Below, in pieces: positions 37,530-48,517 of a DNA stretch of 64,000 nt (its first letter is position 1; each line of letters opens with the position of its first letter). The notes below the pieces were generated by a model. It was not told the DNA's origin, ran no database searches, and worked only from the letters and a program-made list of their open reading frames with translations. A program made the position numbers and the translations under genes. Source of the stretch: Wolfiporia cocos. Its lineage: Eukaryota > Basidiomycota > Agaricomycetes > Polyporales > Phaeolaceae. Where the stretch lies: positions 186,001 to 250,000 of the forward strand of contig JACCLO010000015.1 in the NCBI GenBank assembly GCA_029448655.1, in the 5' to 3' direction.

Positions 37530-38962
37530 GACACAGTTCTACTGTGGGACTCACCAACTACCTATGGTGAGGGAACTGGCAAGTGTAGAACGAGCGCAGC
37601 AGGGTGTGATAAGCTTCTGCGGCGCTAGCCGAGAAGAATAGAACTAATGTAAAGGACGCTAAGTCCCTACTTATATACATAATGTTAAGGGTCATGTGCT
37701 ACTGTATAGTACATACCCTGGTATAGTCGTGAGGCATGTGTCACAGTATTGACATGAAGGCCATTTTTCCGCTATTTCTAGGCAATTATCCGGTATTTCT
37801 ACGACTACCTATGAGTTATCCGGTACTTATCCAGTACTTGCCAACATGGGTATTAACCTTACGGTTACTATCCCACCTTATGGTCTACTATGGGCGGTTT
37901 GACACAGACTTGCTGTGGGACTCACCACCTATCCAATATAGTGAGGAAGGCAATAAGAATACAAGTTGAGCGCAGCGAAGGTGAGGAAAGCTTCACGGCG
38001 CAAGCCGAGAAGAATAGAACTAAAGTATAGGACAATAAGTCCCTACTTAAATACATGTAGAAGTCTACTGTATAGTTCTATCTACGCATAGTATCGTGGC
38101 TGGACCCTAACGGCGCCACAGGATACAAAGAGAACTCTAACTACAAAGACCATGTAAGGCCGGTAATGGCCGAACCAATCATAGCAGGGATTGTGATAGC
38201 TTACAAATGGTAAGCCTGTGAATACGGGACCAGCCCGGGTATAAGGACGATCCGAAGATCCGGTTCTAGAGGTACTAAGGCCATTGGCCGTACCAGAGGA
38301 ATGACTAAGGTGAGACGCCAAGTCATTATTGTCATTGCCCATAGCCACAAGGCCAGGCATGACATAGTGGCCTAGAAGGCTGGAAACCAGATGTAGCCAC
38401 GAGGCCAGAGTCTGGCGATAGCTTAGGCCGAAGCCCAGAGGCAGTCCATACAAGATGGACCAATAGCGTAACTGCCGTATGGCAGATTACCAAGCTATGG
38501 CGCCATAGTTAGCGTCGATGGTGTGACGATGTCATCAAGGACCAGACTCGGGCCAGAGCCCCGAGTCATGACTAAGGACAACATCATAGTGATGTCACAG
38601 TCTAGGCTAAAGGCGTAAGCCCAACCGTAAGACCAATGGTGATGTCACATGAACGTCATAGTCCAGATGTTGACCGTGAGTCTAGTCTTGCTGATGTAAC
38701 ATGATGCAAGGGTTCTAGCCGTAAGGCCTGAACACATCAATGTTGATGACTAGCATGCAAGTGCTGTGTCATTATGGCTGACTAGCATGTAAATGCCCAT
38801 AGTCGTCCATAAGGTGGGATAGTAACTGTAAGGTTAATACCCGCATTGGCAAGTACTGGATAAGTACCGTATAACTCATAGGTAGGCATAGAAATACAGG
38901 ATAAATGCCTAGAAATAGCAGAAAAATGGCCTCCATGTCAATACTGTGACAAGATGCCTCAT
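37530..38962. repeat. Inverted-repeat block with internal LTR-like duplicates
   Basis: About 37,730-37,885 is the inverted copy of about 38,795-38,962, sharing GAGGCAT, CAGTATTGACATG and CTTATCCAGTACTTG on the left arm. Between the arms, 37,900-38,090 repeats 37,537-37,735 in the same direction (CTGTGGGACTCACC, AGCCGAGAAGAATAGAAC, TAAGTCCCTACTTA). TGACACAG at 37,900 and CTGTGTCA ending near 38,776 look like LTR ends, but their flanks do not form a TSD. I read this as a degenerate composite. Confidence 0.5.
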
Positions 38963-39039
38963 AGTACACCTTAGGATTGTCATTGAACAACAGCAGCAGA
39001 CAAATGGTGCACACATGCCATTAACCCCCCACCTGATGC

Positions 39040-40960
39040 TGGTGGTAGTGGCAACAGAGCAGAGGGATCAGGTTGGGAAATTGCAACCAGAAGGAAAGTC
39101 GCTATTAAAAAGATCAAGGTTGGCCAGTTCAAAGATGACCTGGACATGTCTGCCATATCTGAAGTCAAGTCCCTTCATGAGCTCAAGCACCAGAAGATAT
39201 ACCATGATCTAGTGGTCAGTGCGCTGATGTAGCTGACAAATGCTCAGTTACTTGACGTTTTCTCATCCAAGACAAATCTGAATCTCGTACTGGAATTTTT
39301 GGCACCGATCTTGAACTCATCATCAAGGACCAATCGCTCATGTTCCTGCCAGCTGATATCAAGAGTTGGATGGCTATGACCTTCTGTGGCCTCAAATTCT
39401 GCCACTGAATCTGTTATGGGTCATATACCCGTTCTGTATACTTGAGTCACAAGTATAGATCTTCTGCACATAGTCCCACAGATGAGTGCAAGGCAAATAA
39501 TACCCTGTTCATATTAGGCCTTCTGTCCTTAAGTCGAAAGACTCTAGGGGATCGTTCGATATTCAATACACATTAGAGAATATATTGAAGGTTCACAAGC
39601 AAGTATCTTTTGAGGGGGATACTTGCCTAAGTCCAAGGAGTCAGTGTGCACTTCGAGGACTTAGTCTTCTGGGCTCGAGAATATACTGAGCTTGTTTTCC
39701 CAAGTTTGAGAATGAGTATAAGACTCTTGTCAATACAACAAGGTCGAGCTGAAGAGCCTCAACTTAGTTACATGAGTTTATATACTACGCTGAGTTTCTG
39801 GAGTCCTGTCCATCCCAGATGCTACCAATACTATCTTCGTCCTAGGTTGAATTGATTGATAAGTATGTAGTGATATATCTGAGACAATAGATAGGAATGA
39901 TGATGGCAGTTGAATGTCATCTGCTAATTGTAGAATGATAAATATGAAATGGTGACAGAGTTGTGTCTGTCAGCAGTGAAACGAACTCCATACACTAGTA
40001 CAATCAGGGTTAGGCCTGATAGAGTCATGAGCAGCCAGGGAAGTTGGTTGCACAACAAGTCCCTGTCTCGTATTTGCCCAATGGTGAGTTCTGCAGGCAT
40101 GGAAAAATAAAATAATCATCACAGAAAACTTACCTTGCATCAAGTGCATTCATAAATGTCACACTGCACTGAAATAGTGTTGACCTGACCATTAGGACTT
40201 GAAGCCAAACAACTTGCTCATTGCGTCAGAAGGCCAGCTCAAGATTGCCGATTTTGGTCTTGCCTGGGACTTCGCAGACCCCAGATATAAAATGACCTAT
40301 CAAGTCATCACATGGTTAGTTGATGCTAATATCTAACAAGTGTGCTGCTGATACAGCATTCACCCAGGTGGTACCACCCTCCAGAACTGCTCTTTGGCTG
40401 CTGCTACTACAGCACAGCTGTCAATATCTGGTCCATTGGCTGTATCTTCACCAAGCTCATGCTGTGCATGCCATACCTGCTGGGCAAGAGCAACATGGAC
40501 CAGCTGAAGACCATCTTCCGTGCACTTGGAACTCCAACAGAGGAGGACTGGCTGGTCAGTCAGACGCGATGGTCTTATGCAAACACATCGCTGACCCTAT
40601 CCACAGGGCTGCACAAAACTACCAGACTATGTCCCAGTTGGCCAGTTCCCATGCATGCTGCTGCAGGAGCTGTTCATGACCATGATGCCTGATTGGTTGA
40701 ACCTCCTTAGCAAGTGTCTCATCTATGAGCCTCGCCAATGCATCGGTGCAAAGGAGATGAACCTGTTGTTGTACTACTGTGTTATCTGCTGATGTGTATA
40801 TCATTGAAGGCACTCAACCACCCTTACTTCTTCATGCACCCATATCCTTCACACCAATTAAGGCTCCCTATACCTGCCATCAAGAACACGCTTCTGCTGG
40901 AGGGGGTTGATGGTGTCACAAGAAAGTACATTCTCCCTTCTTTCCTAAATTATATGGGTT
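39040..40960 (+). pseudogene. KIN28: CDK7/Kin28-type cyclin-dependent kinase, split by a solo LTR
   Basis: The left part (about 39,070-39,411) carries ATRRKVAIKKIKVGQFKDDL, TNLNLVLEFL and MFLPADIKSWMAMTFCGLKF, then an in-frame TGA straight before the LTR. The right part (about 40,196-40,960) carries [58 protein letters not shown] and ALNHPYFF. The order and wording match the TFIIH CDK-activating kinase that phosphorylates the RNA polymerase II tail. The HRD catalytic segment is lost at the insertion, GLAWDF replaces the usual GLARDF, a normal donor before ALNHPYFF is missing, and a second solo LTR starts at 40,963. This is clearly not functional. An intact copy would be expected elsewhere, because the kinase is essential in yeasts. 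Confidence 0.85.
39412..40123. mobile_element. Solo LTR, family TGTTATGG (copy 2), inside the Kin28 pseudogene
   Basis: The 712-bp sequence starts TGTTATGGGTCATATACCCG and is collinear with the copy at 44,822 for most of its length. The end reads AATCATCACA, a mutated form of AATCATAACA. The flanks GAATC and GAAAA agree at only three of five bases, so the TSD is unclear. It separates the N- and C-lobe parts of the kinase pseudogene. Confidence 0.75.
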
Positions 40961-40962
40961 TT

Positions 40963-41527
40963 TGACACATATGTACCATGTTTGTGGGACTGCCATAGGC
41001 AGGGACTCCATGCCATCTACAACGAGGTTGGGGACCGCACCAGAGGTGAACTGAGGGATGGTGACATGGGGACAAACATACCTCTCCCAACCCAGCAGTT
41101 GACTTAGAGGGCAAGTGATGAAGCAAGGCCGACCAGGAGTACCCAAGGCAGATGCACACAGAGAGGAGGTAAGAGAGGAGCCTTAGCTCATTGTTGAGAA
41201 TCCTAAAGATGGGGAGTAAGCCCCATCTTGCTATGTCTTAAGTACATGTATGGAGAGTGGAGTGGGTCTACCCTAAAGTCATGGCCTGTGCGCATGTAAC
41301 TATGAGTGACCATGATGCTACACTACATGTAACTAGGGATGACCATTCACGTGGCATACACTGGTGCGCATGCTACCCTACAGTGCTCATCTAGGGGTCA
41401 GATGGTCTAAACAGTATCTAAGGTACTGACAAAGGAGGTAGTCTATAATATGGGCCTCACCACATGCACCACGGTGGCATAACATATAAGTGAGGGCTGT
41501 TGGACGTCCATAGACAGTTCTGTGACA
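40963..41527. mobile_element. Solo LTR (565 bp) with TSD GTTTT
   Basis: Starts TGACACATATG, ends TTCTGTGACA, and is flanked by GTTTT at 40,958-40,962 and 41,528-41,532. Fragments resembling the 59,986 LTR family occur inside it (AGAGAGGAG, GAGAATCCTAAAGATGGGGA, CCCTAAAGTCATGGCC), so it may be a diverged relative in the same orientation. Confidence 0.85.
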
Positions 41528-41534
41528 GTTTTCC

Positions 41535-43447
41535 CCTAGAATATGGGCCATTCGGAGCCCATTCAGTCACCATACCTGGAACAACCAGTCAACCAATGGG
41601 TACGATGGGCTTGTACACTGGTAGAGCTGATGTCGGCCGATGAATCCCTCATTGCCTGCATGTCCAGTCAGCCCACCAGATCCTTGTAGCTGGAACATGG
41701 GGGTGGGCCAATGGGGGGTCATGGTGCCCATGTTTCCATGAGCCCCAGTTGGCCCACCAGCCAAATTTCCATGTACCTGGAACATGGGGTGGGCCGATGG
41801 GGGGTTGCAGTGCCCATGTTTTCATGAGCCCCAGTTGGCCCACCAACCAAAAATCTACATACCTGGAACATGGGGTGGGCTGATGGGGGGTCATGGTGCC
41901 CATGTTGCTGCAACCCCCAGTTGGCCCACCCAGCAAATGTTCATGTACCTGGAACATGGGGTGGGCTGATGGGGGTCATGGTACCCATGTTTTTGTGAGC
42001 CCCAGTCAGCCCACCAACCAAAAGTCTACGTACCTGGAACACTGGGTGGGCTGACAGGGGGTCACAGTGCCCATGTTGCCATGAGCCCCAGTCAGCCTAC
42101 CAACCAAAAATCTATGTACCTGGAACATGGGGTGGGCCGATGGGAGGTCACAGTCCCATAGCTTGTGGTAAGGGTCACAATAAGGATCATGGTAAGCATG
42201 CATATCTTGCAGTCATAGTCACAGTAAAGGGCACATAGATTGCACCAAGCTTTCAATAAGCATCTATAGCTCATTGCAAGGCCTAGGGTGGCTTGTACAT
42301 AGCATAGAAATCAAAATGGACAATTGTTTTACAATTATGCTCGTGATAAGGGTCGCGAATAAGCGCCCATTGGTCGCAGTAAGGGTCGTGGTAAGGGTCA
42401 CAGCAAGGGTCATGGTGATGGTACATGTCTTGTGGTAAGGGTCACAGTAAGGGCCCATAACTAGCACTAAGCCTTCAATAAGTGTTGTGAGGCTTGTGGC
42501 ATCTCATACACAACATGGCAATCCAAATTGACAACTGGCTTATAATTATGCTTGTGGAAAGGGTTGTGTCATGTGCCCCTTGCAAGCCCTAACATGCGCT
42601 ACTGATGTTTTTGTGAGCTAACTGCAAGCTTACCGCGAGCTATGGGCGCCTATTTTGCGACCCCTACTGTGAGGGTATTGACTAGGAATGCTTCTATTTT
42701 ATTCTGTGCTATACGAACAGATGCTTACCATGTGTCATTCAATATGTAATGTCACAGCTAATCTTCATAACACACTGAAGTTACCATCAGATATGTAGCA
42801 TTTTGGTTGGTGGGCTGACTGGGGCTCACAGAAACATGGGCACCACGACACCCTGTCGGCCCACCCCATGTTCCAGGTACATAGATTCTTGGTTGGTGGG
42901 CTGACTGGGGCTCATGGCAACTTAGGCACTGCAACCCCCTGTCAGCCCACCCAGTGTTCCAGGTACATGGAAATTTGGCTGGTGGGCCGACTGGGGCTCA
43001 CGGCAACTTAGGCACCGTGACCCCCTGTCGGCCCATCCCATGTTTCAGGTACATTGGTGGGTCAATTGGGGCTCATAGCAATATGGGTATCACGATCCCT
43101 CATCAGTCTATTCCATGTTCCAGGTATGTAGATTTTTGGTTGGTGGGCCAACTGGGGCTCATGAAAACATGGGCACCACAACCCCCCATCGGCCCACCCC
43201 ATGTTCCAGGTACATGAACATTTGCTGGGTGGGCCAACTGGGGGTTGCAGCAACATGGGCACTGTGACCCCCCATCAGCCCACCCCATGTTCCAGCTACA
43301 AGGATCTGGTGGGCTGACTGGATGTGCAGGCAATGAGGGATTTGTCAGCCAATGTCAGCTCTACCAGTGTACAAGCCCATCATACCCATTGGTTGACTGG
43401 CTGTTCCAGGGTACGGTGACTGTATGGTGTGCCATTTGGGCACCCCC
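41535..43447. mobile_element. Large foldback element with tandem-repeat arms
   Basis: The left arm (about 41,560-42,165) holds five or more units of about 86 bp, each with TACCTGGAACATGGGGTGGGC and AGTTGGCCCACCA. The right arm (about 42,800-43,410) holds the same units inverted. The outermost non-repeated parts also match in inverted orientation (CATTGCCTGCA...CAGCCCACCAGATC). The centre (about 42,165-42,790) is a different short-period repeat around GTAAGGGTCACA. Long open frames here are by-products of the period, not genes. Confidence 0.75.
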
Positions 43448-44020
43448 TTAAAGTCCTTAAGGCTTGTAGCCACCCTCGCGTGTTACGGATCAAATATCTG
43501 TTCAACACAAATAACTGAGTCGAGTTATTTGGTACGGATGAAGTATCCGTTCAGCGCAGAATAACCAAGTCGAGTTACTCAGTGTATCAAGTAGCACACT
43601 ACTTGTCGGACTCCTCAGAGTCAGAGCGTTGATATACAGGCTGCAGGCTTAATTGCTTAAGCCCTTGAGAACGAGTATAAGATCCTTGTAATTCAACAAG
43701 GTCAAGCTGAGGAACTCGACTGGTATTTACATCAGGTTATATACTACAATTCGTTTATCAGGGTCATAGTGTCCTTGGTACTGCTACTATTAAGTCCATC
43801 ATGCTAACAGTATAAGGGACAAGGGAGAAGTGGTGCGGTTGAGCGCAACAATAGGTGAAATGTAGAACTACTGTGGTTAGACACAGAATATCAGCTAGAA
43901 CGCGATGCAAACATGGAGAGTGGGCATAGGGTTGTTATACATGAAACAGGGCCTACGGTTGAGCGGAGGCCCCTAGAAATAAGGCACACGGTGCAGCAGT
44001 TGAACACTAAGTCCTCATAC

Positions 44021-44649
44021 TGTTACAGACATAACACGGCTGAGCCCACCAGGACAGGTGGTAAGCGTGTGAAGCTGTTACCAAATCCGGCAACGGAGGA
44101 TAGGTTCATATACCGAGAACCAGAATGTCGCTTAGCCGCAACATTCCTGCCCTTTTAGTGAAGGGGGCTAAATGCCTTGCAACCACACGTGACTGGTTCC
44201 CACGTGAGATTGTAACAAGATGTCGCGGCTTAACGGTCATTGGTTCGACTCCCGCTGTCGACCTTTGGCTGAGAGCACTTAGTAGGCGCTTATAAACAGT
44301 GAACAGTGCTTGGGGGCTCAGTGTATGCCGACCTTATCACTCCAACCCAATTGGGGTGCCTTCCAACAAGGAAGCACTCGAGTCCACCCGGAATGGTGGT
44401 AGAGCATGTTGGGGGCAACACGCCTTAGACGGGAGGTAGTGTTACAGACATAACACGGCTGAGCCCACCAGGACAGGTGGTAAGTGTGTGAAGCTGTTAC
44501 CCAATCCGGCAACGGAGGATAGGTTCATATACTAGGTTCATATACCAGGAACCAGAATGTCACTTAGCCGTGACATTCCTGCCCTTTTAGCGAAGGGGGC
44601 TAAATGCCTTGCAACCACACGTGACTGGTTCCCACATGAGATCATAACA
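44021..44649 (+). mobile_element. TRIM-like miniature LTR retrotransposon nested in a solo LTR
   Basis: The 5' LTR is 44,021-44,217 (197 bp) and the 3' LTR is 44,440-44,649 (210 bp, with one 13-bp tandem duplication around TAGGTTCATATAC). Both start TGTTACAGACATAACA and end in TAACA. The TSD is CATAC (44,016-44,020 and 44,650-44,654). The internal region is 222 bp, non-coding, and ends in a purine tract GACGGGAGGTAG. Just after the 5' LTR, ATGTCGCGGCT (44,220-44,230) is complementary to an LTR block, a likely self-priming site. A T-arm-like GGTTCGACTCCC lies near 44,243. Confidence 0.88.
44220..44230 (+). promoter_or_regulatory. Putative self-priming primer-binding site of the TRIM
   Basis: ATGTCGCGGCT begins two bases after the 5' LTR. 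Its complement AGCCGCGACAT is present in both LTRs with one CpG-transition difference each: AGCCGCAACAT at 44,134-44,144 and AGCCGTGACAT at 44,566-44,576. A CATATAC TATA-like word lies about 25 bases upstream in each LTR. Confidence 0.5.
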
Positions 44650-44821
44650 CATACACAGTGGAGCATCGAAAGAGATATTCAAGTGTACCTGGTAAAATCA
44701 TAACATCGCGCCCCTTACTGGACATGTAGGGCCTTAGGTACATGTGCAGATAGGTAGCACATGACCATGACGCATAGGCAGGTGACCATATACTGGCACC
44801 TGACCTTTTATGACTAGTGCC

Positions 44822-46362
44822 TGTTATGGGTCATATACCCGTTCCATATACTTGAGTCGCAAGTATAGATCTTCTGCACATAGTCCGTGGACAAGTGCAA
44901 GGCAAATAATACCCTATTTGTATTAAGCCTTCATGTCACAACTAATTCTATGTTTTTGTTGACGTCTCAAGCTTCAGGTGCATAGTTGAAAACCAGAGTC
45001 TAGAAGAGGACCCAGTCTAGTACGCATAGTTCATAAAGCCAGAGGTTATAGAACAAGTTAGGGGAAATGCCCCCATAGAGAAGTTTGATGTACCCTAGTG
45101 GCAATTATTAAGTCTAAGCGTTTAGTCGCTTAGAGGAGAGCTTATATACATGTTTCTGTACATAATCATAATGACTGGCCCTAAAGGCATGGTCTGTGCA
45201 TAATGCTCATAATGCGCAAGTATGGCACGATATGATGTGATATGGTGTGCTACCCTAAGAATAGCACTTGCTTGGTAAGTATTTCATATGTAACTATGCT
45301 TCTAGTGTGAGGCTGTGCCTTTAGTGACTTCTAGTTACTGATATATGTAATTGGCTATGCTTCTAGCCTGGAGTGATGCCATAAAGGCTTCTAATGATTG
45401 ATGGTTACCTGTAATGGTTACCATCTGATGATGATAGTTACCGTTGATGGTTACTACCTGATGATGTCATGGTCTGGCCCCGGTAATGGGATCAGACGTC
45501 ATAACTGATGTAGATAAGATAGAGATGGAGGCACCTGACTTGATGCCTATGATAATGCTTAGTTGTGCCTATCTAATCTGATGAGAAGTGGGTAGATCAC
45601 GTGACCGACTAAGTCATGTGATCACTTGAATTGTAGCGCATTGTAAAGCCCTTGGCCTTGAGGTTCTAACGATGTAGATGAGGTGGCCTGTACTTGTAAT
45701 GGGGCTGCACTATTTGAGTAGACATTTTTAGGGGTCTCAGATAAATCTGTGACACTTCAGGCCCTTAGTTGAAAGACTCTAGGGGGTTGCTCAATATTCA
45801 ATACATGTTAACGAATATATCAGGGGGTTCACTAGCAAGTACCATGTGGGGAATACTTGCCTAAGTCCAAGAAGTCAATGTGCACTTTGAGGACTTAGTC
45901 TTCAGAGCTCAAAAACATACTGAGCTTGGTTTCCCAAGTTTGAGAATGAGTATAAGACTCTTGTCAATACAACAAGGTCAAGCTGGAGAGCCTCAACCTA
46001 GTTACATGAGTTTATATACTACGCTAAGTTTCTGGAGTCCTGTTCATCCCAGATGTCACCAATACTATCTACGCTCTAGGTTGAAATGGTTGATAAGTAT
46101 GTAGTGATATATCTGAGACAATAGATAGGAATGATGATGGCAGTTGAATGTCATCTGCTAATTGTAGAATGATAAATATGAAATGGTGACAGAGTTGTGT
46201 CTGTCAGCAGTGAAACGAACTCCATACACTAGTACAATCAGGGTTAGGCCTGATAGAGCCATGAGTAGCCAGGGGAGTTGGTTGCACAACAAGTCCCTGT
46301 ATTGTATTTGCCCGATGGTGAGTTCTGTGAGCATTTAGAAAAAAAATAAAACAATCATAACA
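44822..46362. mobile_element. Solo LTR, family TGTTATGG (copy 3), with a nested solo LTR
   Basis: Starts TGTTATGGGTCATATACCCG and ends AATCATAACA. Removing the nested insertion leaves about 715 bp, matching copy 2 (712 bp). The outer flanks (GTGCC and GCGGT) do not match, so it may have recombined or lost a flank. Confidence 0.8.
44934..45754. mobile_element. Solo LTR (821 bp) nested in copy 3, TSD CTTCA
   Basis: Starts TGTCACAACTAATTC and ends ATAAATCTGTGACA. The host sequence AAGCCTTCAGGCCC is split with CTTCA repeated on both sides (44,929-44,933 and 45,755-45,759). No coding content. Confidence 0.9.
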
Positions 46363-46399
46363 GCGGTGGAGCATAGTCATTGACACCATAGACCTGAGC

Positions 46400-47587
46400 T
46401 GTTACGGATCGAATATCTGTTCAGCACAAAATAACCAAGTCAAGTTATTTCAACGGATAGAATATCCGTTCAACGCAAAGTAACAAAGTCGAGTTACTCA
46501 GCGTATCGAATAGCGCACTATTTGTCGGACTCCGCAGAGTCAGAGCATCGATATACAAGCTGCAGGCTTAATTGCTCAAGCCTTTGAGAACGAGTATAAG
46601 ATCCTTGTAATTCAACAAGGTCGAGCTGAGGAACTCGACTGGTATATACATCAGGTTATATACTATGCTTCATAGATCGGGGTCATAGTGTCTGTGGTAC
46701 TGCTACTATTAAGTCCGTTGAGCTAACGATATAAGTAATAAGCGAGAAGTGTTGCGGTTGAGCGCAACAAGGGATGAAACATAGAACTCCTGTGGTCAGA
46801 CACAGGATATCAGCTAGAACGCGATGCGAACACGGCGACTGGGCATAGGGCTGTTATACATGAAACAGGGTCTCTGGTTGGGCAGAGGTCCCTGTCACGG
46901 ATGTGCCCAGGGGGTTACCGTACTTCCCTCGCTATAGGTTCCATATGCGGCGCTAGGCGTACGCCGCATCTCTGGTCCTCAGCCACCTCCTCGTGCGTCT
47001 CTCTAGTTTGTTGGTCACCTGACTGTTAGGTTAGCGCTGTAGGGTAGCGCGCGCCTCAGGTATCACACGTTATGGTCACACTAGTTACATGCGTTACAGT
47101 AGTTACATATCATGTGCTCTCTTAGATAATGCGCGCACGGGCCATTACTTTAGGGCGGCCATTACTGGCCAGCTACACATGTATAAGTACGACGGATGAG
47201 GACTTACATCCTCATCCTTGAGATTCTCGTCAATGCACCTAGTGCCTCTCTTACAACTTCCCTGTGTGCGCTCTGGCCCGGGGCCCCTCTTTGACTAGCT
47301 TGTCTGTGTGCCACCTCAACATGTCGCCCTGCGGAGTACCTTTGGTACTCCCAGTGGACTCCTATAAGGATGTCCCACTGGGCGCGCCGCTGGGTCACCG
47401 CTATTGCGGTCGCGCACCGCCTTGTTAGGCGTAGAGGATCTCCCCAGTTGCCTGGGTCCGCACAGACGTGTAAGTCTGTGACAGTCCCTAGAAATTAGAG
47501 CGCGCAGTGTAGCGGTTGAACGCTAAGTCCTCGTACACAGTGAGGCGTCAAAAGGATATTCAAGTGTACCTGGGTAAAACCGTAACA
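46400..47587. mobile_element. Solo LTR, family TGTTACGG (copy 2), with a nested solo LTR
   Basis: Starts TGTTACGGATCGAATATC and ends AAACCGTAACA, with TSD TGAGC (46,395-46,399 and 47,588-47,592). It is collinear with the copy at 43,481 outside the nested parts. Confidence 0.9.
46893..47483. mobile_element. Solo LTR of the 59,986 retroelement family, nested, TSD GTCCC
   Basis: 591 bp, starting TGTCACGGATGTGCCC and ending TAAGTCTGTGACA, with GTCCC on both sides (46,888-46,892 and 47,484-47,488). It is the reverse-orientation relative of the 562-bp LTRs at 59,986 and 61,343. It keeps the TATAAGTACGACGGATGAGG promoter-like block and CATCCTTGAGATTCTC. Confidence 0.9.
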
Positions 47588-47592
47588 TGAGC

Positions 47593-48517
47593 ATCACATC
47601 AGAATTTGGCCTGTTCAGACCCTGCTCTCTGGAATGTTACTCAGGGATGGGAGTTACTCTGAGACCATTCATGCTGCCTAGATGATACTGGAGAATCAAG
47701 CTGGAGTCAAGACATAAGTTTTAGAGGTAGTGTTCTGGCACTGGACTTGTGGCTAACTGGAAAAACATTCTGAGACTAGCACCGTAGAGTATTTATGATG
47801 CCACACTCCACAACTTCATTCTCATAATTTTGCTCCATCTCAGATAAAGCTGAGTCATAATGATCAACAACAAATCACCTCTAATGTACAATGTTGTTCA
47901 TGACTAAGATCACTTTTCAGTGGTTAGTGGCTTCATTTATACATGTTTCACTCTTGAGCCAGCGTAACTCCACATGGTCTTGTTGGCCCTCAAGAATATG
48001 CAAGAATCATCATAGCACTGCGATCAACTAAGTTGTTGACATGTTGACTTCATCTTCATTGTCAAGAGGCTGTAGATAGGGCATGGACTTCATGCTTAGT
48101 ACTTACACATCGGCATTGTATGCACTGGCCCCCTCCTGCATATATACAACAATCTAGGTAGTTGTTCATTGTAATCCTATGATGCATATAAATATATCTT
48201 TGATTCAGTTGATGGGGTCGGCTGACATGTTCAACGTCTGTCAATAATTGTGCAGAGGTGCCCGCTGCAGCCAACATGGTGGTATACATGTGATATTTGG
48301 TGCTTGGTGCTACGCAAACCCGCTGGGTAATTAACCCCAGTGAAAAGCCGTCATATCCTTAATGTATCAATAAATACTAGTAAATACCAAAAATATATAT
48401 TGAGATAACCATTTATACCAGAAGCTACTGAAAGCTAACTGCTAAGAGTCTGGGCGGTCAGATCACCGATGCCAAGACTTTTGTCATACTCATACATACT
48501 AGTTAATATATCAAAAA
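47593..48517. other. Stretch with no confident gene
   Basis: Mostly AT-rich with short frames only. A block near 48,330 (AATTAACCCCAGTGAAAA) resembles the CAGTGAAAG edge of the repeat at 36,821 and 57,921, and may be a degraded relative. Confidence 0.3.

Larger units (their letters stand above)
43481..44705. mobile_element. Solo LTR, family TGTTACGG (copy 1), hosting a nested TRIM
   Basis: Starts TGTTACGGATCAAATATC, ends AAATCATAACA, and is flanked by TCGCG at 43,476-43,480 and 44,706-44,710. Subtracting the nested element and its TSD leaves about 591 bp, close to the 592 bp of the second copy at 46,400. Confidence 0.9.

Noticed and set aside
37900..38776. LTR with TGACACAG/CTGTGTCA ends
   Set aside because: Tips match well, but the flanking five bases (CGGTT and TTATG) do not, and the block lies inside a larger inverted repeat, so I kept it as a degenerate composite.
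41560..43330. Many Gly/Pro/His/Trp-rich frames that look like repeat proteins
   Set aside because: They arise from an ~86-bp tandem repeat and occur on both strands; no start context, introns or homology support a protein.
44215..44265. Possible tRNA gene
   Set aside because: Only a T-arm-like GGTTCGACTCCC and a 3' acceptor-like GTCGACC are present; no matching 5' acceptor, D arm or anticodon arm was found.
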